NCBI GenBank assembly: GCA_947652115.1 | Contig: OX393565.1 | Span: 12,971,191-13,035,190 of the forward strand | Direction: 5' to 3' | DNA: 64,000 nt | Origin: Blastomussa wellsi | Taxonomy: Eukaryota > Cnidaria > Anthozoa > Scleractinia > Plerogyridae | Shown: in pieces, positions 35,407 through 45,298 of the stretch | Layout of the letters: each line of letters starts with the position of its first letter | Numbering within the stretch: the stretch's first letter is position 1 | Translations under genes and position numbers: made by a program | The notes under the pieces: generated by a model | Databases searched by the model: none | What the model was told of the DNA's origin: nothing | Seen by the model: only the letters and a program-made list of their open reading frames with translations

Positions 35407-38400
35407 ATGACAGAACAAGTTTCATTGCAGGAAATGGAAGAAGCCCTCGCGGAAATTGACATTCAGGAAATGGAAGAATTCCTCGAGGGAATTGACATAA
35501 AATGGGCGTTCCGGGCGCGATACAAAAACATGACAGAGGAATTCACGGAAAAGATTCGGGCAAATGTCGACACCTCGATGTATATAAGGTACGCGTGTTT
35601 TTATTGGTTGAAACACGTCAGAAATGGAAAGATGATGTTGTGGTATCAACAATTTGAGGGTTCACCTTGGATAAACCGTTATTCAGAAGCGGAAGAATAT
35701 TTGAATGCAAGGGAAGCGGAGCGACTGAAGGTTGAAAACCTCTCAGGACCGAACACAGCGTGGAAGTTCGTTGACTTTGAAGATGTCTTTTTGAAGGTTG
35801 TTATCGACCAAGCACCTTTGTTAGGGACAGGACCCTTGCCAGACTGGCTGCGCAATCTTGCACGTGGTCGTAATGGGCCAATGGTGGCGCTAGACACTTA
35901 CCAAGATAATTTATGTCTCTGGCGTTGTATCGCTGTGCATCGAGGAGCCAGACCGGAAAGAAGTACAGCAGCGGCCAGAGAACTTGCCAAGAGTTTCTAC
36001 GATTTCGCAAAAGCACCAAAAGACATTCCAAAAACATCTCTTGACAAAACAAAAGTGTCTCTGGACAAAACAAAAACATCTTTTGCCGATTTAGAAGAGG
36101 TTGAAAAACATCTCAACAAAAAAGTCCTTTTTGGAAATTGGCTCGGCATACGAGTTTATGAGCTAGAAGAAGACGGTGAAGTGGTTTGGCATCTTACAAG
36201 AAATGCGCCGGCCAAACTAAAAAATATTATGACAATCGGCATCTCGGATGGGCACGCCTTTTTGATAAAAAACATAGCAAAACTTGCGAACATTTATGCA
36301 TGTGTTCATTGTCGTTCGAGATTCAGAAAAGTTTGCAATCTACAACGGCATGTCCAAACGTGTTCCAAAGGGAAAACGAAAATCGAATGCCCGGGAGAAA
36401 AAGTCGAAGCCCCGCAGACGCCTTTCGTAAAAGCGTTTTATCCAGACAGCCACGCTTCCAAAGAATCGCAATGTGTGGCCATGGTGGCGAGAGGTGGTTG
36501 GAGGGTGCACCTGTTGATGGTTTCCACTCAGCGTCAAAGACCGTGTTTCAATATCACGGTTGCCATTGGCACGGTTGCCGAAAATGTTTCCCGCATGATC
36601 GTGACAAAATCATCGCCCGTTTCGATCAAACGCGCGAAGACAGGTGGAAGGCCACGCAGATTCGCACAAGAAAGCTCCGAAAGGCCGGATATCGCGTGGT
36701 CCAGATTTGGGCGTGTGAAGTTGGAAAAATAGACGGTGAACCACTGCAAACAAAAACAAAAAGCTATCCGCATGCGATTCTCTTCGATTTCGAAGCATTT
36801 GGTGACAGGACACAGCGGAAGGAACCAATGTCCATGCTTAAGATCGAGAACGTGCACGTTCCAATTTCGGTCTCCATCGGCGATACACTCGAAAGAGAGC
36901 CCACTCACATCTGCGAAAGAGATCCCGCAGAGTTGGTCCGAAAGTTTATGAAAGAGCTGGAAAGACGCGGGAGAAACATCCGGCGCAAAGTCTGGGAAGA
37001 GTTCACACCAGAAGACATGGACCTGCTTCCGAAAGCGCCGCGACAAAAAATTGGGGAATGGTGCGATCAGGTTCCCGCTGTCGGTTTCAACTCGGGAAGT
37101 TACGATCTGAATGTTATAAAAAGCTTCTTTGTGGAGCGGCTTTCAGACACAGCCGGAAAAGTCCGAGTTGCGAAAAAAGGAAAAAAGACAATGTTCATGC
37201 TTACATGGGGCTTTCGTTTTCTCGATATAATAAACTATCTTGGTCCGGGAACTAGCTACGAAAAGTGGGTCCGAGCTTACGGATGCACAATGCAGAAATC
37301 GTGGTTTCCTTACGATTGGTTTGACTCACTCGAGAAGCTCGACTATCCAGGGCTCCCAGACTATCCAGAGTGGTACTCGCGGTTGAAGAACGAATATGTG
37401 CTCTCGAAAGAAGAATGGGAAGGATGCAATCGCCTGTTCAAAGAAAAGGGAATGCGCACATTCGCGGACTGGCTGGAATACTACAACAACCTCGACGTGG
37501 CGCCAGGCCTCGAGGCTTTGGAATAGATGCGAGCCTTCTATACAGAAAAAGGCATCGACATCTTGAAAGACGCGGTCAGTGTCCCCGGTGTGAGTTTGCA
37601 CTACCTTCTCCGCGGCGCAGTTGAGAAAGGCGCGGATCTTTGGTGTCCAGAGCAAGAAGCCTATGAGATGTTGAAAGGCGCTGTGGTCGGAGGCCCGAGC
37701 ATCGTTTTCACGCGGTTGCACGAAGCCGGCGTTACAAAAATCAGATCACACCAATTCGAAGACGCCCGTCTGTGCAAAAAGATTTTGGGCTTCGATGCAA
37801 ACGCCCTTTATCTGTCGACCATGCCTCGAGAAATGCCCTGCGGAAAGGAAAAGGTTGAATATTTCAACAACCCAGAAGACGGAGCGTTTTTAATTTCGCA
37901 CCGTCTCAAAAGAGGAACATGGTTCGGATTCGCTGAAGTTGACATTGAAATTCCGGAAGCCCTCTATTCGAAGTTCGAGGAAATGTGTCCGTTCTTCTAT
38001 AACAAAAAAGTTCCGGAAGCAGCTGTCCCGGAGCACATGTTCGAATACTTGCGCCAAACGGGAAGAAACCGCGGAGACGGGAAAAACTCGTTGGCGCTTT
38101 GTCTGCAAAGAAGCTTCTGCTATTCGCGCCTCTGCTGCGCTGGTACTTGGACCACGGGGCGCAGATAACAAACGTTTACAGAACAATCGACTACAAACCG
38201 GCCAAGATATTTCCGTGGTTCGTGGAGCAGGTCACCGAGGCGAGGCGTACAGGTGACGTTGAAAAAAGCAAAGCGCTGTTGGCAGACGTTTTCAAACTGC
38301 TGGGAAATAGCGGATATGGAACGTTGATCGAAGCGTTGGAGCGGCAGACCACCGTGATTTACACCAAAGATGAGAAGGCGGTCCAAAGAGCTTTGCGAAG

Positions 38401-39046
38401 CGCGTATTTTGCTGACCTCGACGAGATCGGGGAAGCGTATGAGTTGGAAAACCGGAAACCAAGAATCACGATCAAGCGACCGTTTCAGGTTGGAATCGCT
38501 GTCTATCAGCTGGCCAAGCTGCGAATGCTGGAATTCTATTACGATTTCCTTGACAAGTATTTCGACCGGCGCGATTTTGAGTTAATCCAGATGGATACAG
38601 ACAGCAACTACATGGCCATCTCCGCAGAGCGTCTCGAGGATCTTGTCAAGCCGGAGCTGCGGGCGGAATTCGAAAATCAGAAGCAGCAGTGGTTGACGTG
38701 GGACAAATGGAGCGGTCGCACACCCGGACTATTCAAGCTCGAGTGCGAGGGTAGCCGGATGCTAGCGCTCTGCTCAAAATGTTATTTCGTCGATGATGAA
38801 ACGGGCGAAAAAAAGAAGCTCAGCACGAAAGGAGTTTCGAAGAGGCAGAACGAAATTTCGTGGCAGCGTTTCAAAACCGCTTTGGAAGGAAACAAAGACA
38901 TGGCCACCAACAGAAGTTTCAGGCTGCGGGATGGAAAGATTGTCACTTACGAGCAGCAGAAACTGGGGCTGAGCGCCTTTTACGACAAAAGGTGGGTGCT
39001 TCCCGACGGGATTCACACAGAACCGATTGAATTTCACTTATGTTGA
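35407..39046 (+). pseudogene. Protein-primed family B DNA polymerase of the Polinton, three lesions
   Basis: About 1,210 codons, the usual size for a Polinton polymerase that would copy the element using a protein primer. Visible in order: N-terminal NLCLWRC (near 35914), a Cys/His finger CVHC..H..C (36301-36362), YHGCHWHGC, Exo I DFE (36786-36794), Exo II FNSGSYDLN (about 37085), Exo III YNNLD (about 37480), motif A DANALY (37794), motif B LLGNSGYG (about 38297), motif C MDTDSN (about 38590-38610), then SKCYF and STKGVSKRQ. Lesions are a frameshift near 36445-36475, an in-frame TAG at 37524-37526 and a frameshift near 38085-38100. The ATG at 35407 is chosen because the conserved frame starts just after it. 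The 3' end overlaps the convergent small gene at 39034 by 13 bp. Confidence 0.93.
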
Positions 39047-39264
39047 TTTGGTAGCTGAAACTTTTGTTGATTTTGCGGCGTTTGAATCCCAAGTGCTCGG
39101 ACAACATCGCGGGGATCCAAACCGTCAATATACAAAGGGCCGACAAAAAAGGCTTCTTCTTTCCGAAGCTTTATTCTGTCATCTCCAATAACCCAAAGAT
39201 TTTGGTTAGGATGACATCTTAAATTTGCCTTCGCAATACACACACCTTTGCGTCCACTTCCCAT
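39034..39264 (-). CDS. Small conserved-looking Polinton gene, 76 aa, unknown
   Basis: ATG at 39264, TGA at 39034-39036. It sits 13 bp downstream of the integrase stop and tail-to-tail with polymerase, overlapping it by 13 bp. The peptide includes VCIAKANLRCHPNQNLWVIG and EAFFVGPLYIDGLDPRDVV and has no membrane segment. The tight packing between two hallmark genes and the lack of lesions argue that it is real. I cannot assign a function. Confidence 0.55.
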   Translation of the reverse strand: MGSGRKGVCIAKANLRCHPNQNLWVIGDDRIKLRKEEAFFVGPLYIDGLDPRDVVRALGIQTPQNQQKFQLPNQHK

Positions 39265-39277
39265 TGTTAAAAAACAT

Positions 39278-40275
39278 CTACTTATTCAAAAGAGCCGGCG
39301 GGAGAACGGTGTTTGGTGGACCAACCAGCAGTTTTTCACGCACAAACCCACGCTTTGGTACGTCCAGCAAATAGTAGAGAACAGGTGCATTCGGTTGCTG
39401 CAGAATTCTTTCAATGTTAAAAACTTTCAACGACCAGATCGGATCTTTTGCCCTTCTTCCACCGCCTTCCAGCTCACCCGGAAAATATAGATATCGAACT
39501 TTGACACGAGAGGGGAGGATTTTTTCGTCTTTTCCGACAGACCGAAGATAAGGAGTGGCAGGTTGCGCAACAACAGATTTTTCTTTGATCGCTTCCGCAG
39601 CTTTTTCCCCGTCAGGCGAGTCTTCTCGTTATTCAAAGCGGCGACAACTGCCGGAAGTCTTTTCACCCACGCAGTTGACCGCACACCTTCTGGCAAACGC
39701 ATTTCAACAGCGCATTGGTGTCCGAACAAACGCTTTGCGAGCGTGCGGCTGAAACGTTCAACAAAGGCCTGGTCGCGGTGAATCTCGGGGCGCCCGCGGC
39801 GAACGTTTGTTTTATGTTTCTCCATTTCTTTTGACACGCCGCCCATGAATGCACGTCCGGGATCAACCTGCAGCAGTTGCGGCCACTCCAAAGGTCCTCG
39901 CTTGTAAATTTTCTGAAAAGCCAGGGCGTCCTCGTTGGAATTTTTAGAAGTCGAAGGTTCGGCCTCTTTGAAGCGGCTCGCCACGTCGACGACTGTCAAA
40001 GCATATTTGTAAACTTTGCGGCCGCGGGGCAGTTTGTCGTGAGGTAAAAAAAGAAGGTCCGCCTGGTGAACCGCGTTGGGTGTCGGCACATCGAATTCTG
40101 GCCGTGGAATGTGCCTCGGGGCGGGCAGATAAATCTGCCATAGAGCTTGTTTGACCAGCCACTTTTTTGCGGCGTCTTCAGACACCTTCGCGGCCGCGGA
40201 TAATATTTTGATTGCTGCGAGACCTTTCCAATAGCCGCCAGGGCCATAGTATATCTTTGCGAGTTTGTCTTCCAT
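39278..40275 (-). pseudogene. Retroviral-type (DDE) integrase of the Polinton, one frameshift
   Basis: ATG at 40275, TAG at 39278-39280; about 332 codons once the shift is allowed for. It would join the element's ends to host DNA and generate the 6-bp duplication. The rve core is clear: D73 in HQADLLFL, D138 in LQVDPGRAF, E173 in AFVERFSRT, with 34 residues between the last two. A single-base loss near 39599-39603 (just after LTGKK) shifts the frame. Beyond it, the other frame continues with YLYFPGELEGG and a C-terminal DNA-binding-like region to the stop. Catalytic residues lie upstream of the lesion. It is in a minus-strand run with the genes at 40.3-44.3 kb. Confidence 0.93.
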
Positions 40276-40296
40276 ATAGAAAAGAGTCAAAAAAGT

Positions 40297-40722
40297 TTAA
40301 AGGAACCGAAAAGCTGCGTAGGGCAGAGCGAGAGCCCCGGCGCCAACGAACGCGAGTTCAGCATTTTTCTGCTGCTGGCTCGGCTGATAGAAATCAGAAA
40401 ACTTGGGCTCTTTGGGAGGCGTCATTCGTTCTTCAGGATGCGCCTGGTTGTATAGTTTAAAGGCATAGTCAGTATTGGAAAAGTTTTGCTTGGCTTCCTC
40501 TTTTATCTGCGCATTTGTCGCAATCCAGTCGAGAAGTTTGGTGCGGTCGCGCGCGTATTTTGCGTACGTAGCTTGATATGCTTCGAGAGCTTTATCATGC
40601 CGCACTTTTTCTTCAAGCGCAGCATCGTCGTCGCCGCCAAAAGCCCTCGCGAGATAATTTCCGCCGATGAAAGCCGCCGCATTCAGCACAGCTCCGCCAA
40701 CAACAATCGCGATACTTGCCAT
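40297..40722 (-). CDS. Small Polinton protein with N- and C-terminal hydrophobic segments, 141 aa
   Basis: ATG at 40722 (a TTG lies 24 bp upstream but ATG is preferred), stop at 40297-40299, 21 bp before the integrase ATG. Residues about 3-22 are a Gly/Ala-rich hydrophobic segment. The middle is charged (EEKVRHDKALEAYQATYAKY) and helical in character, with a conserved-looking FSDFYQPSQQQK, then a second hydrophobic C-terminus. I associate this layout with small virion-associated proteins of Polintons, but its role is not established. Open and without lesions. Confidence 0.7.
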   Translation of the reverse strand: MASIAIVVGGAVLNAAAFIGGNYLARAFGGDDDAALEEKVRHDKALEAYQATYAKYARDRTKLLDWIATNAQIKEEAKQNFSNTDYAFKLYNQAHPEERMTPPKEPKFSDFYQPSQQQKNAELAFVGAGALALPYAAFRFL

Positions 40723-40765
40723 TTTTTTTCTTATATTTATTTTCAAAATGTTGGTCGGAAGGATT

Positions 40766-40987
40766 TCAAACGCTGTCGGGAAGGATTTTCTGGTCCACCA
40801 GATAATTTTTAAGCGCGATACTCCCCGCCATCACAGCTGTGAACAAGCCATAGTTTTCGAAGGAATTTGAAGGGTCAGCTGTGAAACTTTTCTTGAAGGT
40901 TTTTTTGGCCACCCATCCAATGCCCGCAGCGAGGCCGACGAGGGTTGCGGAATCCATGGCGATTTTGACGAGCTTGTTGTCAGACAT
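40766..40987 (-). CDS. Small Polinton membrane protein, 73 aa
   Basis: ATG at 40987, stop at 40766-40768, 43 bp upstream of the 141-aa gene. Two hydrophobic stretches (about residues 14-28, VGLAAGIGWV, and 48-62, FTAVMAGSIAL) flank a basic loop KKTFKKSF; it ends LVDQKILPDSV. Two-helix membrane proteins of this size occur beside capsid genes in Polintons. The role is unknown. Intact. Confidence 0.65.
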   Translation of the reverse strand: MSDNKLVKIAMDSATLVGLAAGIGWVAKKTFKKSFTADPSNSFENYGLFTAVMAGSIALKNYLVDQKILPDSV

Positions 40988-41030
40988 GTTGGACAAATTG
41001 GAAATTTTTTATAGAAAGAGAGAAAAAGAT

Positions 41031-41381
41031 TTAATTGGAAAGTTTTTTTTCTTTCCCCACAAGTTTTTTCACTTCCCCAAGTAACTCTTCCTTTTCTTCT
41101 AGACTTAGCTCTTCCGCATTTTCCAATTTCCTTATTAACTCTTCCTTTTCTTCCACATTTTGCACTTCCGCATTTTCCAAAAGTATTTTTAACAGTCTCT
41201 AAATAAACTTTTCCAATGACCAAGCTTCCGAATCTTCCTCAATTTCCACCGCAGACGTGAGATCAGGATTTTTGACAAGCCAAACGACAGTCTGAAAGCA
41301 ACACTTTGTGAAATACCACCAAAATAGGCCAACGCCTGCTGCTGCTGCGGCGGTTATCGCAAACGGGGTGATTCTCGGCAT
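41031..41381 (-). pseudogene. Single-TM protein with acidic coiled-coil tail, split by in-frame TAG
   Basis: ATG at 41381. Codons 1-60 hold a hydrophobic N-terminal anchor (AAAAAGVGLFWWYF) and an acidic segment, ending at TAG (41199-41201). The same frame then stays open for 55 codons to TAA at 41031-41033. It encodes a strongly charged helical tail with repeated EEKEEL and KLENAEEL, typical of a coiled coil. The composition of that tail and its exact frame continuity suggest the TAG is a nonsense mutation in a ~116-residue protein. Readthrough is possible but unsupported. Confidence 0.6.
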
Positions 41382-41413
41382 TTTATATTCTGCAAAATAT
41401 ATTCAAATGGATT

Positions 41414-41832
41414 TTAATTCATGCGGGGAATGCCTGTTTTTGGTTGCGGTGGAGCTGCTTGCATCACCTGCGGCGCAGTTGGCCAAAAAAAGGCTTTGAT
41501 GTCTTCACGCTTGACATAAACCGGAAGGAGCGTTGCGGCAATCCCAAAGACAGTGAGCCATTGGGTTGTGGTGAACCAATCTCCGTCTTTGGAATCATCT
41601 GCAGCGGGCGCAGGCGCAGGAGGAGCAGGTGCAGATTTTTTTTCGTTTGCGATTTTCTCGAGAGCTTTTTTCTGTGCTTCGCGGGCCAACCGAGTTCTTT
41701 GAGCAACCAGTCTTCCAGCGGCCACACGCTTGGGATTTTTGGGGGGCTTTGTGGCAGCGCTCGGAGTTTGTGAAGTTACTTGGCTTCCGTTGGAAGAGTG
41801 CTTGCTTTCGCGGACGTTTGTTCTTCAACCAT
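41414..41832 (-). pseudogene. Ala/Pro-rich single-TM Polinton gene, N-terminal frameshift
   Basis: ATG at 41832. A one-base loss near 41782, seen by comparison with the copy at 34110, shifts the frame after ~15 codons. Beyond it the frame is open for about 120 codons to 41414: KNPKRVAAGRLVAQRTRLAR, LEKIANEKKSA, an Ala/Pro hinge, TTTQWLTVFGIAATLLPVYV as a single hydrophobic segment, then KREDIKAFF and a Pro/Gln tail. The other copy has an intact N-terminus but a stop at the Trp in TTTQW. The function is unknown; I suspect a virion membrane or scaffold role. Confidence 0.75.
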
Positions 41833-41883
41833 TGTTTTAATTTGGAAACAAATGTTTAATAAAAACAATTTTTTTGTGAAGAG

Positions 41884-42471
41884 TTATTCAGCGGTTGGTG
41901 AGGAAAGCTCAGCGGTTGGTGAGGAAAGCTCCGCGGTTGGTGAGGAACCTTCCGCTTTTTCCCAATCAATGTTTTTTATTGTGATTTGCGCCGCGTCGGC
42001 TGTTGAGAGAAAATGTCCGCACGTGGGTGCAATGCGCCCCGCAAGTTTTGTGAGATCTTTCTTGATCAAATAGGAGTTTCTGAGGTCTGTTTGATAAACT
42101 TCGTTGTCTTTGACTTTGGCGACCATTCCGACCACTTTGGCCACAAGAAAAATGAAGCTATCGATCAATCTATCAGACGTCATTGAGCCCTCAAAGGCCT
42201 CCAAACGTTTGATGTATTTCTCAACATCTTTGTCGGAGAAGCGCTTGACCTGATCGTGCGACAGTTGCACGCCGAGGGTTTCTTTGGCTTTTCCTGCCGA
42301 AACCAGCACGGCCAGCTGCTCGCGAAGAGCGGGAATACGAGAGACATCGCCGGGCGCGGAGTGGCTCAGCCCTTGCGCGGGCCCAGCTTCAAGCAAGTTC
42401 AAAACGTCGGCCATCACTTGGTCGCCGTGGGAATCAACATCGGTCATGTGGACGTCCTCGAAAGCACTCAT
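41884..42471 (-). CDS. Polinton structural or accessory protein, 195 aa, repeat tail
   Basis: ATG at 42471, stop at 41884-41886, 25 bp below the ATPase stop. The first ~85 residues are acidic to neutral and include EQLAVLVSAGKAKETL; then KDVEKYIKRLEAFEGS and a helical, partly hydrophobic region (RLIDSFIFLVAKVVGMVAKV, KDNEVYQTDL). The C-terminus has three copies of SSPTAEL. I connect it with a common capsid-cluster gene of Polintons, but have no function for it. The frame is intact. A scrambled second copy lies at 33.8-34.06 kb. Confidence 0.7.
   Translation of the reverse strand: MSAFEDVHMTDVDSHGDQVMADVLNLLEAGPAQGLSHSAPGDVSRIPALREQLAVLVSAGKAKETLGVQLSHDQVKRFSDKDVEKYIKRLEAFEGSMTSDRLIDSFIFLVAKVVGMVAKVKDNEVYQTDLRNSYLIKKDLTKLAGRIAPTCGHFLSTADAAQITIKNIDWEKAEGSSPTAELSSPTAELSSPTAE
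41889..41951. repeat. 21-bp tandem repeat, three copies, within a gene
   Basis: CAGCGGTTGGTGAGGAAAGC plus T, repeated three times with the last copy diverged. In the coding strand it encodes the SSPTAEL repeats at the C-terminus of the 195-aa protein. The inverted copy at 34.0 kb has four such units, so copy number varies. Confidence 0.9.
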
Positions 42472-42495
42472 TTTTTTGTCTATAGTTTCTTTTTT

Positions 42496-43104
42496 TTAAT
42501 TGTGGACAAATTTTATTCCGAAAGGGTGCCGAAGCGCGAACACAAGGAAGGAGAACTTATTCGCCTTCAACCTCGAAACGTATTCTTTGAACTCATCTCG
42601 ATAAAGTTCGCCAGCGTAATCTTCAAAAACAGCCTGCAAAGTCTTCCACGAGGGTGTATAGAAAAGCACAAGCGCAGCCACGTTTTCGCGGAAAGAAGCT
42701 GTGATGCTGTAAGCACCCAAACACTGCGTAAGCACCCAAACACTGATGCCAATATGTCGGGCAGAACAAGCCAGATTTACCAGCGGGCCTGAGCGCTTTT
42801 TCACATCTTTCGTGGCTGCACAGTCATCGAGGATCAACAGCGTGTTGGAGCCCTCCAAAAACGTGCATACAATCTTCAACCAGGGTTCCACTTGGTGTTG
42901 TTCGCAAATGATTACATAAAAACGCGGGTCATTTTCAGCGAAACGATGAAAAGTTTTGTTATGCGCGAATGTCGGGCAGATGAGCACGATGTAGTCGAAC
43001 TTGCCGTGAAAAGGTCCGCAGAGCTGATCAACCACAAACTGCGATTTCCCTGAATTTGTCGGGCCAACGATCAGAGCGTTGAACGGAATGTTGTTTGGAT
43101 CCAT
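42496..43104 (-). CDS. A32/FtsK-HerA-like packaging ATPase of the Polinton, 202 aa
   Basis: ATG at 43104 is preferred because Walker A follows at residues 14-21 (GPTNSGKS). Walker B is TLLILDDCA (88-96), followed by LVNLACSARHIGISVWVLTQ, which fits the sensor region of this family. The protein should pump element DNA into capsids using ATP. The start lies 8 bp after the capsid stop, so the two genes are tightly linked. At 42709-42746 a 19-bp block is duplicated right after VWVLTQ. The frame is nonetheless open on both sides, so a compensating change must have occurred and a few residues there (CLGAYS) look foreign. The frame ends with ALRHPFGIKFVHN. Confidence 0.92.
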   Translation of the reverse strand: MDPNNIPFNALIVGPTNSGKSQFVVDQLCGPFHGKFDYIVLICPTFAHNKTFHRFAENDPRFYVIICEQHQVEPWLKIVCTFLEGSNTLLILDDCAATKDVKKRSGPLVNLACSARHIGISVWVLTQCLGAYSITASFRENVAALVLFYTPSWKTLQAVFEDYAGELYRDEFKEYVSRLKANKFSFLVFALRHPFGIKFVHN

Positions 43105-43111
43105 TCTTCTT

Positions 43112-44315
43112 CTAGTATTCCACAGACTCAAATTGCCGCTCCAAAATATTCATTTGGGAGTCTCTGATCAGGAAAATGTGGCAGCTCACTTTGCCTCCTC
43201 CTCCGCTCGCCTTCCTCTCGAGCTCGAGCAGAACCCCGTTTTGCGTGTTCAGAAACCGCGTGCCGCTGCCGTGCAGCGTCTGATCTGTCATGGAGCGCAG
43301 ATCGACCAGAAGCCCGAACTTGTCTTCGCTCCAGAAGCGGAAAGAAGCGGCGGACCATCTCCCACATGTCCCTTTTTGTGATGCCGGTGTTGTAGAGCCT
43401 GTTGGGCTTGCCTTTCACCGTGACGTTGACTTTCGTGAGGCCGGGGTTGATGAACTTTTCTAAATCTCTGGCCCCCGCAGCGTAAGGCTCGACGAAGGAT
43501 CGCTTTCAAGGACCGGCTCTGGGGGGTGATACTGAGGTTGATCTGTTCGTCGCTTTTGAGGAAGGTGTGCGTTTTCAGAAGATGGACGTCATCAAAGGCG
43601 AAGGGCTTCCCCTTGTGGTAAACACTGCGCGCCGCGTCCGCCAGTGGCTTGCTGCTCATAATCTCGTACTCGATCTTGATGTTCGTCAGCCTGTATTTCA
43701 GTTTTGTGGGGTCTGAGCCTTTGACAACCTGCGAGGCCTGCGCAAGGGTCAGCTGAAACAGGAGTTCTTGGAAGAGGGCTTGGGGATAAAAGACACCGTG
43801 GTCGGTCAAAATTTGGTGGTCCAGCCGGATCCGATATTCGGTGCCATAAACTTCAGCGAGCGCGTTTTCCGCGTCAACGCCCGAGGTTTTCTTATCCTCA
43901 GTGTTCTCGCGGATCTTGCAAAGGTCCTCGCTTTGAATTCCGTCGATCTGCCTGTTGTCTCGCTCCTCCTGCGAGAGGAAAAGGTCCTCCCAGGTCTTCC
44001 AGATGTCATAACCGCCACTGTTCAGCAGATCTGCGACCCCGAACTTCACAACCAGCCTGTCGACCAGAGCGCGCCGACGTTTTGAACGAGGAAGTTGTTG
44101 GGTTCCCCTCCAGACAAGTCGATGTTGAAAATAAGCGCGAGCGAACCGGGCACGAGGACCTCGTTCACACCCAGCTTGGGCACGTAAACATTCAGGATTT
44201 CGCCGGGGTTGGCCTTGCTCGGGGTGAAGGTGAAGCGCTGCGTTGAACGCTCGAATTTTTCCGCGTTGAGAAATTTTTCTGTGTGTGTTTGACGAAGGTT
44301 TGCTTGCACCGCCAT
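43112..44315 (-). pseudogene. Polinton major capsid protein, three frameshifts
   Basis: ATG at 44315, TAG at 43112-43114; about 400 codons. It would form the double-jelly-roll capsomers of an icosahedral particle. Recognisable parts are ANLRQTHTEKFLNAEKFERS and RFTF at the N-terminus, YVPKLGVNEVLVPGSLALIF, YGTEYRIRLDHQIL and DHGVFYPQALF in the centre, and GTRFLNTQNGVLLELERK and CHIFLI near the C-terminus. Frameshifts are located near 44075-44085, 43500-43510 and 43340-43355. Each is deduced because the family-like sequence resumes in another frame. The ATPase starts 8 bp after the stop. Identification rests on overall similarity and on its position next to the ATPase. Confidence 0.9.
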
Positions 44316-44357
44316 ATAAGCTTTCGCGAGAGAGACCCTCTCATGGAACACACAGAC

Positions 44358-44392
44358 GATTGTGACGACGACGACGACGACGATCGTGACGA
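44358..44392. repeat. GAC trinucleotide stretch in the capsid-side intergenic region
   Basis: GACGACGACGACGACGACGA and flanking GTGACGAT units form a short simple repeat between the divergent capsid and 276-aa genes. Confidence 0.7.
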
Positions 44393-44467
44393 TGCAAATA
44401 CGACAATGCCCTTTGAAGCGCGCCTGGCGGGTCATCAACACCCGGACCAAGTGGCGAAGAATTGCCA

Positions 44468-45298
44468 ATGAGAACAACAACGATGAATAGGCCACCTGAA
44501 CGCGGCGGCACTGCGGAAACCTCTTTCATTGAAAGACGCCCTCCGGGGATGTTGGTTTTTAACCCTGATTCTGTTAAAATTGATCTTGCGAACCAAACCT
44601 TGATGGAAACGCACGCTCAATATGGGAAAGATGGCAACTTTTTGACACTTGCGGTCTCAAAAGAAAAATACCCTGGAAGGGTTGTTGTTATTGGCCCAAG
44701 AGGTGGCGAGACCCTTCTCTTTCTAATGGACGGAAAAACATTAAACCCAAAATTACCAAAATATGTTATGAGAATACTTGGCCCGGAGAGGGTGGCATTA
44801 ATTCAAGAAAAAGAAAAAGAAATCGAAGAAATCAACAAAGAAATTCAAGAGAACCAAGAAATCGCCAATGATGAAAATGAGCAATCTGCGGTAAGAGAGC
44901 AAGCACGTGAAAAGATTCGGGCAAGGACAGAACAGCGAAATGCGCTTGAAAACGAAAGGGAGCGCCTTGAAGAAGGGACGCCGCTGCGTTTCCGCGTGAA
45001 AGAGATCTTCAAGAAATACGGCGTGACCGTCACGGCTGTTCTTCTTGCTGCTGGTGTTACGATCGGAGCTGTCGTCGGAACCATCAACAACTCACTGAAA
45101 GCCACTGCCAAAGGACTCGGCAATGGTTTGAAAGAGCTAGGAAAAAAAATTGCTGGAATCCTTCCCGGGTTAATTGGCTCGATCGTTTCTTTTCTTTTCA
45201 AAGCTGCTGGGGAGGTCGTCTCTTTTCTGGCGGAGCATGTCTGGCTTCTGATTTTGGCTGTGGTTGCGTTTCTGGTCGAGGATTTAAAAAAACGCTAG
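44468..45298 (+). CDS. Coiled-coil membrane protein of the Polinton, 276 aa
   Basis: ATG at 44468, TAG at 45296-45298; divergent from the capsid gene (153 bp between starts). Residues ~1-110 look globular. Residues ~113-170 are a highly charged coiled coil (EKEKEIEEINKEIQENQEI). KEIFKKYGVTVTAVLLAAGV starts a hydrophobic helix at ~180-205, then an amphipathic Gly/Lys region (KGLGNGLKELGKKIAGILPG) and two more hydrophobic segments up to the basic end LKKR. This is the longest undamaged gene of the element. I associate it with a conserved but uncharacterised Polinton membrane protein; an entry or vertex-associated role is only a guess. Its stop codon overlaps that of the convergent gene. Confidence 0.75.
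   Translation: MRTTTMNRPPERGGTAETSFIERRPPGMLVFNPDSVKIDLANQTLMETHAQYGKDGNFLTLAVSKEKYPGRVVVIGPRGGETLLFLMDGKTLNPKLPKYVMRILGPERVALIQEKEKEIEEINKEIQENQEIANDENEQSAVREQAREKIRARTEQRNALENERERLEEGTPLRFRVKEIFKKYGVTVTAVLLAAGVTIGAVVGTINNSLKATAKGLGNGLKELGKKIAGILPGLIGSIVSFLFKAAGEVVSFLAEHVWLLILAVVAFLVEDLKKR

Noticed and set aside
37524..41201. An alternative genetic code or general stop readthrough in the Polinton
   Set aside because: TAG also serves as the natural terminator of capsid, integrase and the 276-aa gene, and many lesions are frameshifts, so decay explains the data better.
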